In this document: piece after piece, positions 9,040 through 16,580 of the stretch
Layout: every line of letters starts with the position of its first letter
Position numbering within the stretch: position 1 is the stretch's first letter
NCBI RefSeq assembly: GCF_001613085.1
Contig: NZ_BDBR01000038.1
Coordinates: forward strand, 1-44,734
Direction of reading: 5' to 3'
Length of the DNA: 44,734 bases
Source of the DNA: Nocardia salmonicida NBRC 13393
GTDB lineage: Bacteria; Actinomycetota; Actinomycetes; Mycobacteriales; Mycobacteriaceae
Position numbers and translations under genes: made by a program
The notes under the pieces: model-generated
Told to the model about the DNA's origin: nothing
Databases searched by the model: none
The model's input: only the letters and a program-made list of their open reading frames with translations

Positions 9040-9360
9040 TCACGGTCGGGCCGATGCCTGCTCGACGCGAGTGCGGGGGCACGCCGGGGCGACAGCTGCT
9101 CGCCGGGAGCTCGTGGTTGGGTCCATCGCCAGGTAGCAGCGGCGGCACACCGGCAGCAGCTGATCCTCGTCGGCTACTTCCAGACCGGTGCCGTCAGCAA
9201 CCTCGAGTCGGATGAACAGCCCCTCGTGGGCGCGCTGATCACAGCCACCGCGGCCGCGATGGCTGTGATAGATACCGCACAGGCACCGGCATCCGCCCGC
9301 ATGCTGGGTCCACAGCATCAGGGTCGGGATCCTCACCGTCAGCACGTGGTAGGCGCTCAT
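9040..9360 (-). CDS. Small Cys/His-rich hypothetical protein
   Basis: 106 residues from the ATG at 9360, which has GGAG a few nt upstream. Cysteines cluster as GGCRCLCGIYHSHRGRGGC and LLPVCRRCYLAMD, consistent with metal binding. The remaining middle part, LFIRLEVADGTGLEVADED, looks like a normal beta-rich fold. The Arg/Pro-rich C-terminus may be unfolded. It lies downstream of the five-gene operon but beyond its terminator. Function not recognised. Confidence 0.5.
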   Translation of the reverse strand: MSAYHVLTVRIPTLMLWTQHAGGCRCLCGIYHSHRGRGGCDQRAHEGLFIRLEVADGTGLEVADEDQLLPVCRRCYLAMDPTTSSRRAAVAPACPRTRVEQASARP

Positions 9361-9444
9361 ATTGCTCCAGCGTAGCGACGAGGGGTGACCTCGTTCCGAT
9401 TGTCGTTGTGGGCCTGCGCATTCACCCGCGACAGGCACGGCCTG

Positions 9445-9486
9445 CCGGTCAACGAGGCCCTGCGATTGCAGGGCCTGGTTGACCGG
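9445..9486 (-). terminator. Strong hairpin terminator of the 11627-9493 operon
   Basis: CCGGTCAACGAGGCCCTGC, loop GATT, then the complementary 19-nt arm with a single mismatch. It starts 7 nt beyond the stop of the last operon gene, as expected for an intrinsic-type terminator of a high-GC actinomycete (no clear U tract). Confidence 0.75.
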
Positions 9487-9492
9487 GCTTGT

Positions 9493-9819
9493 TCAGCTGG
9501 CGAGTTTGGCGCGCGCGTTCGCGAACCAGTCCGCGGTTCGAGCGAAGTCGGCTGCTTCGTCGGTAGAGCCGTCCTTGTGGCCGAATAGGTCGTAGGCCCA
9601 GCGGCGCAGCACGTCGCGCTGGGTCTCGCCCATCTCGGCCAGGACCGTGTGGTCGTCGAGTAGCAGGGCCACTCCGACCGTTTCGCCGGTGCTCCACACG
9701 TACTGGTAGTCGGCCCATCCCTTGCTCTTGATGGTGCGCGCCCGCGCGAGAAGATCGCGCCGCTTCTGGTCGCGCTTCTCTTCGCTCGGCGGATAGAACT
9801 GGTCCCAGTCGATCGCCAT
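9493..9819 (-). CDS. Hypothetical protein, last gene of five-gene operon
   Basis: 108 residues: MAIDWDQFYPPSEEKRDQ, then a charged helical stretch, DYQYVWSTGETVGVALLLDD, RDVLRRWAYDLFGHKDG and TADWFANARAKLAS. Mixed alpha/beta, no membrane segment, no motif I recognise. It follows the 82-residue gene by 17 nt and is followed directly by the terminator hairpin. Confidence 0.75.
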   Translation of the reverse strand: MAIDWDQFYPPSEEKRDQKRRDLLARARTIKSKGWADYQYVWSTGETVGVALLLDDHTVLAEMGETQRDVLRRWAYDLFGHKDGSTDEAADFARTADWFANARAKLAS

Positions 9820-9836
9820 GATTCAGTGTCTCCCGT

Positions 9837-10085
9837 TCACCGGCGGTTGCGCAGGCTGGTGGCCCCGCCCCGCAGCTGGTGTTCCAGATCGCGGATCTCA
9901 TCCGTGATGGACTCGAGCCGGGCCCGGACCGCCGTGCGGGCATCGGCGGCCTCGTCGGTCAGCGGCTTGCTGTCCGACCAGTCCGACCGCAGCCAGTCGC
10001 GGACATCGGACAGCGCGAGCGCGGCTTTGTCGGCGGCGTTTGCCGCGTTGGTGAAGATGGTCTCCTGTGTCGGCAGAGTGCTCAT
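9837..10085 (-). CDS. Small helical hypothetical protein
   Basis: 82 residues, almost entirely alpha-helical by composition: NAANAADKAALALSDVRDWL followed by AVRARLESITDEIRDLEHQL with heptad-like spacing, suggesting a coiled coil. Start ATG overlaps the previous stop (ATGA). Function unknown; perhaps a structural or partner subunit for its operon neighbours. Confidence 0.7.
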   Translation of the reverse strand: MSTLPTQETIFTNAANAADKAALALSDVRDWLRSDWSDSKPLTDEAADARTAVRARLESITDEIRDLEHQLRGGATSLRNRR

Positions 10086-10567
10086 TCGGATCGTGCCTCT
10101 CCGGTTGTGGTGGTCTCACCGAGCAGGCCGGCGAGGAAGTCGTTGTTGCGGTGCAGCGCGGGGGATTCTGTGATGGCGTAGAACTCGTCGACTCCGGCGC
10201 AGATCGCGACGGCTTCCAGGACACGGCGGGCGTGGGCGTGGCCGAGTCCACTCAGCGTCGCGGACAGATCGACCGGCTCCCCGTGAGCCATGCTGGCGGC
10301 CAGGCGCACGAGCCGCTCCGCGCCGCCGTGCAGGTACAGGAGGTTCTGGAGCTTCCCCAGGCCGTGCCAGTCGCGGATCCACGCGGCGGGCACGGACCGT
10401 CCGTCGAGGTCGACGTCCTCGATCTCCAGGTAGGGAGCGAGATCGGCCCGGCCAGGCAGGTCGGTGAAGGTGAGGAGATGAATCGCGGCCTGCTGGAACG
10501 GCGAATCCGATGCTCGGGCACCGGTTTCCAGCAGGGCGGCGACTTCCTCGGCGGTGTGAGTGGTCAC
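10082..10567 (-). CDS. Hypothetical protein
   Basis: 161 residues, mostly helical: AEEVAALLETGARASDSP, AIHLLTFTDLPGRADLAPYL, WHGLGKLQNLLYLHGGAERL, ARRVLEAVAICAGVDEFYAI. No signal peptide or transmembrane segment. Overlaps the next gene by 4 nt and lies 9 nt after the preceding one, so it is cotranscribed. No family recognised. Confidence 0.75.
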   Translation of the reverse strand: MTTHTAEEVAALLETGARASDSPFQQAAIHLLTFTDLPGRADLAPYLEIEDVDLDGRSVPAAWIRDWHGLGKLQNLLYLHGGAERLVRLAASMAHGEPVDLSATLSGLGHAHARRVLEAVAICAGVDEFYAITESPALHRNNDFLAGLLGETTTTGEARSE

Positions 10568-10576
10568 GGCGGTCTC

Positions 10577-11047
10577 CTAGTCTTCGTCCTGGTAGAGGGG
10601 GCTGATCTTGCTGTGGGCGGCGCGCAGTGCGGTTGTGGCCGCGTCGAGGTGCTGCGCGGCGGTGCGTAGCACCTCGCTGAGTTCGTAGGCGGTGGTGGAG
10701 GCGTGGGCGCGACTGATTTGGGCGGTGTCACCGCGGTGATCGGCGTGGCGCAGGGTGGGGTCGATGGCAAGGTCGTCTGCCCATGTCGCCAGGTTCGCCA
10801 CGAGTTCCTGCTCCGACAGCGAGGCGGCAGCGAGGCCACCAATCAGGTCGTAGCCAGCACCCGCATAGGGCAGCGAATGCTCGTCGCGCGACGGGCCGAC
10901 GCAGGTAGCGGTCGCCAGGCTGCGCATGATCTCGCGCACGGCGGCCGCGGCGGTGGCGAGGTCGTCGGGGTCGAGCAGAGCGTTGTAGTCGTCGTTGGGC
11001 CACATTTCGCGGACCGCGTCGACTCGGTCGATGGTCTTCTTGGGCAT
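10577..11047 (-). CDS. Hypothetical protein
   Basis: 156 residues, helical: VDAVREMWPNDDYNALLDPD, TAAAAVREIMRSLATATC, ASTTAYELSEVLRTAAQHLD. The region SYELSEVLRTAAQHL-like to the end is amphipathic. A ribosome binding site (AAGGGGGACACC) precedes the ATG. Second gene of the operon. Unknown function; nothing in it suggests an enzyme. Confidence 0.72.
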   Translation of the reverse strand: MPKKTIDRVDAVREMWPNDDYNALLDPDDLATAAAAVREIMRSLATATCVGPSRDEHSLPYAGAGYDLIGGLAAASLSEQELVANLATWADDLAIDPTLRHADHRGDTAQISRAHASTTAYELSEVLRTAAQHLDAATTALRAAHSKISPLYQDED

Positions 11048-11099
11048 CGTGGTGTCCCCCTTGATAGTCAGGATGTCGGATATCGGTGGTCGAGTGTGG

Positions 11100-11627
11100 T
11101 CACTGCTTAGCGGGTTCCTCGACCCACAGCCAGGTTTCGGGGTCGCTGAAAGCGATCTCGGCGTCGGTGCGGGTGAGGCGGGTGGTGCCCGAGGCCAGCT
11201 CGAGTCCGGCGTCGTAGACCACCGGCACGACCTTGGCGGCTACGCGCGCGGCTGCGGCTGCGCGGCCGGGGGTGCCCGGTTCTCCGCCGTCGTCGAGGTT
11301 GTTGTCTTCGTGGTGCAGCGTGAGCCCGCGCCGTGGCTTGCTGACGGTGAGAAGCCAGACCTCTTCGGTGTCGTCGGAGGTGAGGACGGCGACCCCGGCA
11401 TCGGCGAGGAGCTGGTTGAGCTTGTCCCTGCGGTCGATGAGGGCCAGCATCGACAGCACTGTCGGTCGGGAGAGCACGGTCACACGGCGCGCGACCTCGT
11501 TGCGGGAAATGTTGCACTCCAGTGCGTAGGTCATCGCGTCCACCAGCCCGCCATCGGCGGAAATCCACTGCTCCACCGCGTGGTCCAGCTGTTCCAGTGC
11601 CTTCTCGCGGTCGATATCGGTCGCCAT
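11100..11627 (-). CDS. HTH-containing hypothetical protein, first gene of operon
   Basis: 175 residues from the ATG at 11627 (an ATG three codons earlier is possible). The N-terminal half is helical and contains NISRNEVARRVTVLSRPTVL, which reads like a helix-turn-helix. The C-terminal half is beta-rich with VWLLTVSKPRRGLTLHHEDN and EIAFSDPETWLWVEEP. It sits directly behind a 16-bp-period repeat, so it may be an autoregulator (inference). First gene of a five-gene operon ending at the 9445 terminator. Confidence 0.7.
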   Translation of the reverse strand: MATDIDREKALEQLDHAVEQWISADGGLVDAMTYALECNISRNEVARRVTVLSRPTVLSMLALIDRRDKLNQLLADAGVAVLTSDDTEEVWLLTVSKPRRGLTLHHEDNNLDDGGEPGTPGRAAAAARVAAKVVPVVYDAGLELASGTTRLTRTDAEIAFSDPETWLWVEEPAKQ

Positions 11628-11637
11628 ACCGAGCACT

Positions 11638-11679
11638 GTACCGGTAAAAAGTTTGACCAGTAAAGAGTTTGACCGGTTA
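11638..11679 (-). promoter_or_regulatory. Tandem 16-bp direct repeat upstream of five-gene operon
   Basis: On the minus strand ACCGGTCAAACTCTTT is followed by ACTGGTCAAACTTTTT and then ACCGGTAC: two and a half copies with a 16-bp period, 12-50 bp before the first gene. The A/T-rich half and fixed spacing suggest binding of a protein on one and a half DNA turns, probably an operator overlapping the promoter; an iteron role is the alternative. Confidence 0.6.
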
Positions 11680-11736
11680 GCGCATGAAGATCCTTGGGCG
11701 TACCGGGCGGTCTGGAATACCTCGTAGGCTGACCCC

Positions 11737-12165
11737 GTGGATCGAATCGTCGTCGAGCAGGTCGCCGAGGCTCCCGTAGGGCTGCGGGAGTTGCTGGAGG
11801 AGCTTGACGCGCTGCATCAGCTGCGTGACAGCCGATTCTCCACGCCGGACCGGCTCACCGGCACCGATCCCCACCGCACGAGGTTCGTGGCAGTCCAAGA
11901 CGGCGCGCTCGTCGGGTTCTTGTCGGGCCGACCGCGACTCGGCCACATCGCGAATATCGGTGTGCGGAATGAGGGCGTCGGCATCGGCACCGCCCTGCTC
12001 GACACATTCCTGACCCGGGCCCAAACCCTGGGCGCCACCGAGGCCACCGTGGTGATCGACAGCGAGCCGACGGGGCGGTGGCGGCGCCGGCGGTTCTTCG
12101 AGGCCCGCCAGTTCCAGCCGTCGCAGGGCAGCGCGCTGCACTACCACCGCCCGCTGGTGCCGTAG
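11737..12165 (+). CDS. GNAT family N-acetyltransferase
   Basis: 142 residues, acetyl-CoA-dependent acyltransferase fold. Motif A is visible as NIGVRNEGVGIGTALLDTF (~73-91; the Q/R-x-x-G-x-G/A pyrophosphate loop), preceded by the strands FVAVQDGALVGFLSG. The C-terminus RRRRFFEARQFQPSQG matches the usual family 'G-F' region. GTG start at 11737. Acceptor unknown: GNATs acetylate amines of drugs, peptides or proteins. Divergent from the 11627 operon across the 16-bp repeats; no obvious ribosome binding site. Confidence 0.82.
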   Translation: MDRIVVEQVAEAPVGLRELLEELDALHQLRDSRFSTPDRLTGTDPHRTRFVAVQDGALVGFLSGRPRLGHIANIGVRNEGVGIGTALLDTFLTRAQTLGATEATVVIDSEPTGRWRRRRFFEARQFQPSQGSALHYHRPLVP

Positions 12166-12201
12166 CGCCACCGACCGGCCGCCGCTACATGCCTGCGACC
12201 G

Positions 12202-13500
12202 TCATCGGACCTGGGCAAGCGCGCGCAGAACAGTGGCGCGGTGATGGAGCTGCTCGATGCGCTTGGCGTCGTCGTCGGTGTCGACGGCCTTGCCATAGAC
12301 CCGCGATGCCATGTAATCGTCCTGGTCTGCCAGTTCCCGAAGCTGTGACCCGGTGAGGGACTCCGCCCGGATCGCGGCCTGCCGTTCGACAGCGGCGAAC
12401 TCCGCTGGCGTCGACAGCGTCCGGGTGCCGTCGTGCTGGGTATGGAGTTTGGCCTCGTAGCGGGCGTTCTCGCCGCGCGCGGTGTCCCAGGCGGCGGCCA
12501 GTTCCTGCGCGCCGCGCCGCAGGGCCGCGGCCTGCAAGGCGGTGTGATCGTCGGCGAGCTCGTAGGCGTCGTAGTCGGCCCACAGCGCCTCAGCCTCTTT
12601 GCCGTAGATGTGCTCGGCGGGGTGGACCCAATAGCCGTCGGTCGCCGAGACGAATCCGTCGTCGGGTTCGACCGCGACGAGCTCACCGACACCGCGACCG
12701 GACCGGTCGACGACGGTCGCGGCCAGCTGCTCGCCGCGCCGTCGCGCCGAGGCTTCGTCGGGGCCGGCCAGGACGGTGGTGGAGCGCTGTGCGCGCCAGA
12801 TCCGCAGCGGGGTGTCGGCAGGCACTACCTGCAGGGCGCCGTCCGGGCCGGTGATCGCGGACTCGAGCCGGGTCGCCGCCCGTTCGAGGGCGGCGACGTA
12901 GTTGAGGATGTGCGCGGTTTCGCGCGCACCGTAGAGCCGACTCGGTTGATCACGCAGTGCCCACGCCGCCGCTGGGTAGTCGGCGAGGAGACGTCCACGC
13001 TGCTCCGCGGTCAGGTCAGCGGTGGGGACTTCGGCGACGGTGCCGTGTTCGGCCAGCGGGGTCGGCTTGGCCAGACTCAGATCCCATGCCTGGCAGGCGA
13101 TCCCGGGCGCGTAGTGGTAGAGCGCGCGCAGGTAGTAGTCGAGGCGGATACGGGCGTCGGCCGCGTCGATGGCGGCCGCCCAGATATCGACATAGACCGT
13201 CCAGAACCGCACGGGCCGGCCCGCGCGCCGCTGTTCCCACTTCTCGACCGCCTCAGCCGCCTGGCGTGCACGGCGCGCCTCGAAGCTCCAGTCGTCGGTC
13301 GCGATCGTCTGCACGCGGGCGCGGGCATCGTGGATCATCCGGCCCGCGACTTCGGGGGTTGCGCCGGTCAATCGCATCCGGTCCTGGATGGCGGGGTTAC
13401 CCGCACCGCGGGGATCGGTGTAGTGCGCGGCGGTGTAGGAACCGCCCTCGTGCGCGGCGCGGGCCCGGTTGGCGCGCTTGCGTGCTCTGTTCGCTGTCAT
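12202..13500 (-). CDS. Large hypothetical protein of mobile-element type
   Basis: 432 residues starting at the ATG at 13500, which has GGGAG 7-8 nt upstream; the open frame continues further upstream without a better start. The basic N-terminus ANRARKRANRARAAHEGG plus SYTAAHY resembles the K/R-rich 'GxSYTxA' opening common in actinobacterial plasmid and conjugative-element proteins. Next comes RPVRFWTVYVDIWAAAIDAA, and a long charged helical C-terminal half (for example ALWADYDAYELADDHTALQA). No enzyme motif seen. Convergent with the GNAT gene, 36 bp apart. Confidence 0.75.
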   Translation of the reverse strand: MTANRARKRANRARAAHEGGSYTAAHYTDPRGAGNPAIQDRMRLTGATPEVAGRMIHDARARVQTIATDDWSFEARRARQAAEAVEKWEQRRAGRPVRFWTVYVDIWAAAIDAADARIRLDYYLRALYHYAPGIACQAWDLSLAKPTPLAEHGTVAEVPTADLTAEQRGRLLADYPAAAWALRDQPSRLYGARETAHILNYVAALERAATRLESAITGPDGALQVVPADTPLRIWRAQRSTTVLAGPDEASARRRGEQLAATVVDRSGRGVGELVAVEPDDGFVSATDGYWVHPAEHIYGKEAEALWADYDAYELADDHTALQAAALRRGAQELAAAWDTARGENARYEAKLHTQHDGTRTLSTPAEFAAVERQAAIRAESLTGSQLRELADQDDYMASRVYGKAVDTDDDAKRIEQLHHRATVLRALAQVR

Positions 13501-13730
13501 GGTCTGCTCCCACCTCACGGCGACGACCCCACACCTCGCCGCCTGGGGACCACAGGTCACAGACGGACGAACAAGGCTGTTGATCAGGCGCGAGTCCGAG
13601 ACCCTTCGGTCCTCGTCGCCGGACCAGCGTGGGTGGTCAGGCTCGGAGTCAGGCCAGCGCGGCGGCCACATCCGACGATAGACGTAGGGGCCGACAACAA
13701 CTCGCATCCGCCCGGCTCTCGTGCGGTGGG

Positions 13731-13982
13731 CTATTGGCCTTCCACGATGCTCGGCCGAGGCGCGGGCAGCGGTGCTGTGCCTACGTCGAGGCCGATCCAC
13801 AGCGCGCAGACGAAGACGAGCGGCAGGATCGACGCCCCCACGACCAGCAGTTCGGTGCGGGTGAGCGGTACGTCGCGGAGGTGGTGGCGCACTATCGCGC
13901 GCAGGCAGAAATACAGGAAGAACCCCGCGGTCAGGATGAGCAGCAGCTGGAAGGTACCGGTCACGATCTCGGTGAAAGTCAT
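13731..13982 (-). CDS. Small membrane protein
   Basis: 83 residues with two hydrophobic segments: GTFQLLLILTAGFFLYFCL (~8-27) and LLVVGASILPLVFVCALWIG (~45-64), joined by a basic loop RAIVRHHLRDVPLTRTE. Positive-inside topology puts both ends outside. Function unknown. Lies upstream of the 432-residue protein with 230 bp between, so probably separately transcribed. Confidence 0.65.
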   Translation of the reverse strand: MTFTEIVTGTFQLLLILTAGFFLYFCLRAIVRHHLRDVPLTRTELLVVGASILPLVFVCALWIGLDVGTAPLPAPRPSIVEGQ

Positions 13983-14186
13983 GGCACGGACCGTATTCGG
14001 CGCCTTCTCCAGGTCTGCCCGATCTGGCGTGACCGCGCGGTGCGGCTCCCCTGGGATCGAGAAGCTGTCGGCGCCGTGACCGACGCGGCGAGCAATACTA
14101 GCTAATTATTGGCGAATCATCTTGTGACCGAACAGCAACCCGATTCAGGCGAGATGGTGCGGACATCCCGATACTGTCGGCTACAG

Positions 14187-14390
14187 CTAGCAAATCCCCC
14201 CTGCTGGCTGTAGCTCACAGTCCGATCTCCCCCCAATCGGCTCGGTGAGCCCAGATGCCGCTCCGCTCCACCCCCCCCAGAGCCGGGCGGCATCTTCATG
14301 TCGGCGAGCCCGGCGGCAATCCGCGCAACGGCAGCGCCTGTGACGGTAGGCCTGCTCAGTTCCGTGCGCGAGGTCGGGATCGCGGCCGGG
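14187..14390 (-). pseudogene. Remnant of a small HGT...RCRCxxC protein
   Basis: The minus strand encodes DPDLAHGTEQAYRHRRCRC followed by ADCRRARRH. The pattern HGT-x3-AY-x3-RCRC-x2-C is characteristic of small Cys-rich phage and plasmid proteins. No acceptable start codon exists unless the frame begins inside the divergent gene at 14438, and the 3' part is low-complexity, so it looks degenerate. Confidence 0.35.
14245..14297. repeat. Hairpin repeat copy 1
   Basis: Begins GTGAGCCCAGATGCCGC and ends GCGGCATCTTC; arms GATGCCGC (14254-14261) and GCGGCATC (14287-14294) are perfectly complementary. Shares start, arms and C-rich loop with copy 2 at 14849. Confidence 0.65.
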
Positions 14391-14437
14391 CCGAATTCTC
14401 CGTCTGTGATGTCGGTGCCCGATCGTATGGTGGTCGA

Positions 14438-14743
14438 GTGACCGACATAGCTCCGCTCGCCGCTTCAACTCGCGCGGTGTTCGGCGCCCCAGGCGTGCAC
14501 GCCGTCGTGCGGTCTGGACGGACGGTGCATGCGGTCCACCTCGGGCAATGGGTCGGGGACGAGGAAGTGCCCGAGCTGCTCTGTCACACGGGCGTCGCGG
14601 GGTGGTCGCCGACAGCGCTGGCGCCGACTCGGGCCGACGTCACCTGCGCTCGATGCCTGCGCCGACTCGGCCGGTCCACCACGGAGCCTCGGCAGCTTCA
14701 GCTGTTCGGTGACGAGGAGCGAGCCACACTCGACATCGAGTGA
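14438..14743 (+). CDS. Hypothetical protein with C-terminal CxxC
   Basis: 101 residues from the GTG at 14438. VRSGRTVHAVHLGQWVGD is followed by LLCHTGVAGWSPTALA and DVTCARCLRRLGR: one Cys then a CxxC, a small zinc-ribbon layout seen in short actinobacterial proteins of accessory regions. No ribosome binding site is clear, and TATGGT lies about 10 nt before the start, so leaderless transcription is possible. Bracketed by the two hairpin repeats. Confidence 0.65.
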   Translation: MTDIAPLAASTRAVFGAPGVHAVVRSGRTVHAVHLGQWVGDEEVPELLCHTGVAGWSPTALAPTRADVTCARCLRRLGRSTTEPRQLQLFGDEERATLDIE

Positions 14744-14848
14744 AACCTGATTCTCAATCGTTCGTCTCGCGCTTGTGGTCGGGCGCCCGACCGCCCTGAT
14801 TAGATGATGGCCGGCATTGGCGCGGGACCGGGCCGCCCCCTTGGCACC

Positions 14849-14900
14849 GTGAGCCCAGATGCCGCCGCGCCTCACCCCCAGGCCCGGCGGCACTCTCCAT
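14849..14900. repeat. Hairpin repeat copy 2, possible terminator of 14901 gene
   Basis: Begins GTGAGCCCAGATGCCGC like copy 1; arms TGCCGCCG (14860-14867) and CGGCGGCA (14885-14892). It directly follows the stop of the antiporter gene on the minus strand, so it may end that transcript. Confidence 0.65.
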
Positions 14901-16118
14901 CTATGGCTCGCTGAGCTCGGCGTGGTGGAGCGGCCGTTCGTGATTCGAAGCGCCCAGGTTGCTCCGTTGCAGGAGCGGCTCAGTCATAGCTGTTGTCACT
15001 AGGGCCATCACGACCAGCAGGCTGTACAAGCCCGTGCCGATCAGCCCGGTTGTCAGGCCGATGTGCAAGACGACTAGCTCGGTGAGGCCCCTGGTGTTCA
15101 GCAGAGCGGCGAGCGCAGCTGAGGTGCGCTTGTCGAGGCGGGTGAGTCGACCGGCGAGCATGACAGCGCCGATCTTTCCGCCGACGGCGGCGACCACGAT
15201 GATCACGAGCTCGCCGATGCCTGCGATGTCGAGCATGCCGAGGTCGACCGACAGCCCCGCGACGGCGAAGAACGCGGGCAGCAGCAGCGAGCTCAGGACG
15301 GTGGCGCCGGTCTCGGCCGCGGCGCGTTGGGCGCGGGGGAAGCAGAGCCCGGCGACGAATCCGCCGAAGATGACGTGCAGGCCGATCCACTCGGTGAGGG
15401 CGCCCAGGAGCAGGGCGCTGCCGATCGCGAGCAGCAGCACTTGTTGCGGGGTGCTGGTGGCGGCGAGTTTGGCCAGCAGCGGGCGCGCGCCCCACCACAC
15501 CAGCGCGGCGAGGGGGATGAGCAGGGCCCAGCGCCAGTAGCTGCCGCTGGGGGCGACGAGCATCAGGACTACGGCGAGTGCGATCCAGGCAAGCACGTCG
15601 ATCACGGCCGCGCACGCCAAGCTCAGTTGCCCGATCTGGGTTCGGATGAGCTGGCGGTCGACCAGGATGCGGGCCAGGACGGGGAACGCGGTCACCGCCA
15701 AGCTGGCGCCGATGAACAACGCGAACGACACGGTGCTGCCTGTCCGGTGGCGTGAGAGCGCCAGGACCGCGACCAGGCAGCCGAGGGCGAACGGGACCGT
15801 GTAGGCCGCGGCCGAGATCGCCGGAACCACGGCCCGACGGCGGGTGAACGCGCTTCGGTCGACCTCGAGACCTGCGACGAACATGAAGCCCAGCACACCG
15901 AGATTGGCCAGCACACTGAGCACGGGCCGCGCGTCGGCCGGGAACAGCACCTGCGACAGGTGCGGCCCCAGGATGGTCGGTCCGGCGAGGACTCCGGCGG
16001 CGATCTCGCCGATGACCGCCGGTTGACCGAGCTTCTCGGCGAGCCAGCCGAAGACGCGGGCCGCGATCATGATGATCACGAGGTCGACCAGGACCATGAC
16101 GAGGGTGCTACTGGGCAC
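14901..16118 (-). CDS. CPA2-type cation:proton antiporter (Kef/GerN-like)
   Basis: 405 residues with about 12 hydrophobic segments spread along the whole length. VIGEIAAGVLAGPTILGP is the typical family loop after TM2. SLAVTAFPVLARIL contains the TAFPVLAR element, and LLNTRGLTELVVL is the late conserved NTRG. There is no cytosolic RCK/TrkA-N domain, so it is the short form exchanging Na+ or K+ for H+ across the inner membrane. It follows the VOC and ATP-grasp genes on the same strand (50-bp gap). Transporters of this family in biosynthetic loci have been proposed as export or resistance functions; here that is inference. Confidence 0.9.
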   Translation of the reverse strand: MPSSTLVMVLVDLVIIMIAARVFGWLAEKLGQPAVIGEIAAGVLAGPTILGPHLSQVLFPADARPVLSVLANLGVLGFMFVAGLEVDRSAFTRRRAVVPAISAAAYTVPFALGCLVAVLALSRHRTGSTVSFALFIGASLAVTAFPVLARILVDRQLIRTQIGQLSLACAAVIDVLAWIALAVVLMLVAPSGSYWRWALLIPLAALVWWGARPLLAKLAATSTPQQVLLLAIGSALLLGALTEWIGLHVIFGGFVAGLCFPRAQRAAAETGATVLSSLLLPAFFAVAGLSVDLGMLDIAGIGELVIIVVAAVGGKIGAVMLAGRLTRLDKRTSAALAALLNTRGLTELVVLHIGLTTGLIGTGLYSLLVVMALVTTAMTEPLLQRSNLGASNHERPLHHAELSEP

Positions 16119-16168
16119 GATCGGCTCCGATCGGTTCGGCCGAGGCCGGGCGTGCCCAGATCGCCAGG

Positions 16169-16570
16169 TCAGTGCGGGGCGGTGGGGATGTGGGCGACTT
16201 CCCAGCGGATGCCATCAGGGTCCTCGACGAAGGTCGCGTAGTAGCCCTCGGCGTAGTCGGGGTACTCGCGCGGTTCGTGTACAACGGTCCAGCCGCCCTC
16301 GACGACCGCGGTGTGCACCGCGTCGACGGTGGCGCGGTCGTCGACGGAGAAGGCGCCGTGCTGCCAGCCGGGGCGGCCGTGGGTGTGTGGTGCGGTGTCC
16401 TCACCCTCGACGCTGTAGACCAGCAGCTCCGGGCCCGGTCCGCCCCAGGTGCACAGCCGGTCGGAGGTGAGGCCGCGTGTGTACCCCAGCAGCCCGAACA
16501 CCGTGTCGTAGAACGGTGCGGATTTGTCCTGATCGGCGGTGGTGAGGGCGAGGTGGTTGAAGCTGAGCAC
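16169..16570 (-). CDS. VOC family (glyoxalase/bleomycin-resistance fold) protein
   Basis: 133 residues from the GTG at 16570, with GAAAGGA 6 nt upstream. LSFNHLALTTADQDKSAPFY carries the first metal-ligand His; GWQHGAFSVDD the second region; YYATFVEDPDGIRWEV is the classic C-terminal VOC end with the Glu ligand. The paired beta-alpha-beta-beta-beta units are readable. Members isomerise, cleave or bind small molecules, and several act as resistance proteins that sequester antibiotics. Ten nt after the ATP-grasp gene, so cotranscribed; it may be a tailoring enzyme or an immunity protein of this locus. Confidence 0.88.
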   Translation of the reverse strand: MLSFNHLALTTADQDKSAPFYDTVFGLLGYTRGLTSDRLCTWGGPGPELLVYSVEGEDTAPHTHGRPGWQHGAFSVDDRATVDAVHTAVVEGGWTVVHEPREYPDYAEGYYATFVEDPDGIRWEVAHIPTAPH

Positions 16571-16580
16571 AGGTGTCCTT

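Noticed and set aside
14088..14112. CAATA...TATTG inverted repeat similar to the MarR operator candidate
   Set aside because: Spacing differs, arms are only 5 bp, and no divergent promoter or regulator is adjacent.
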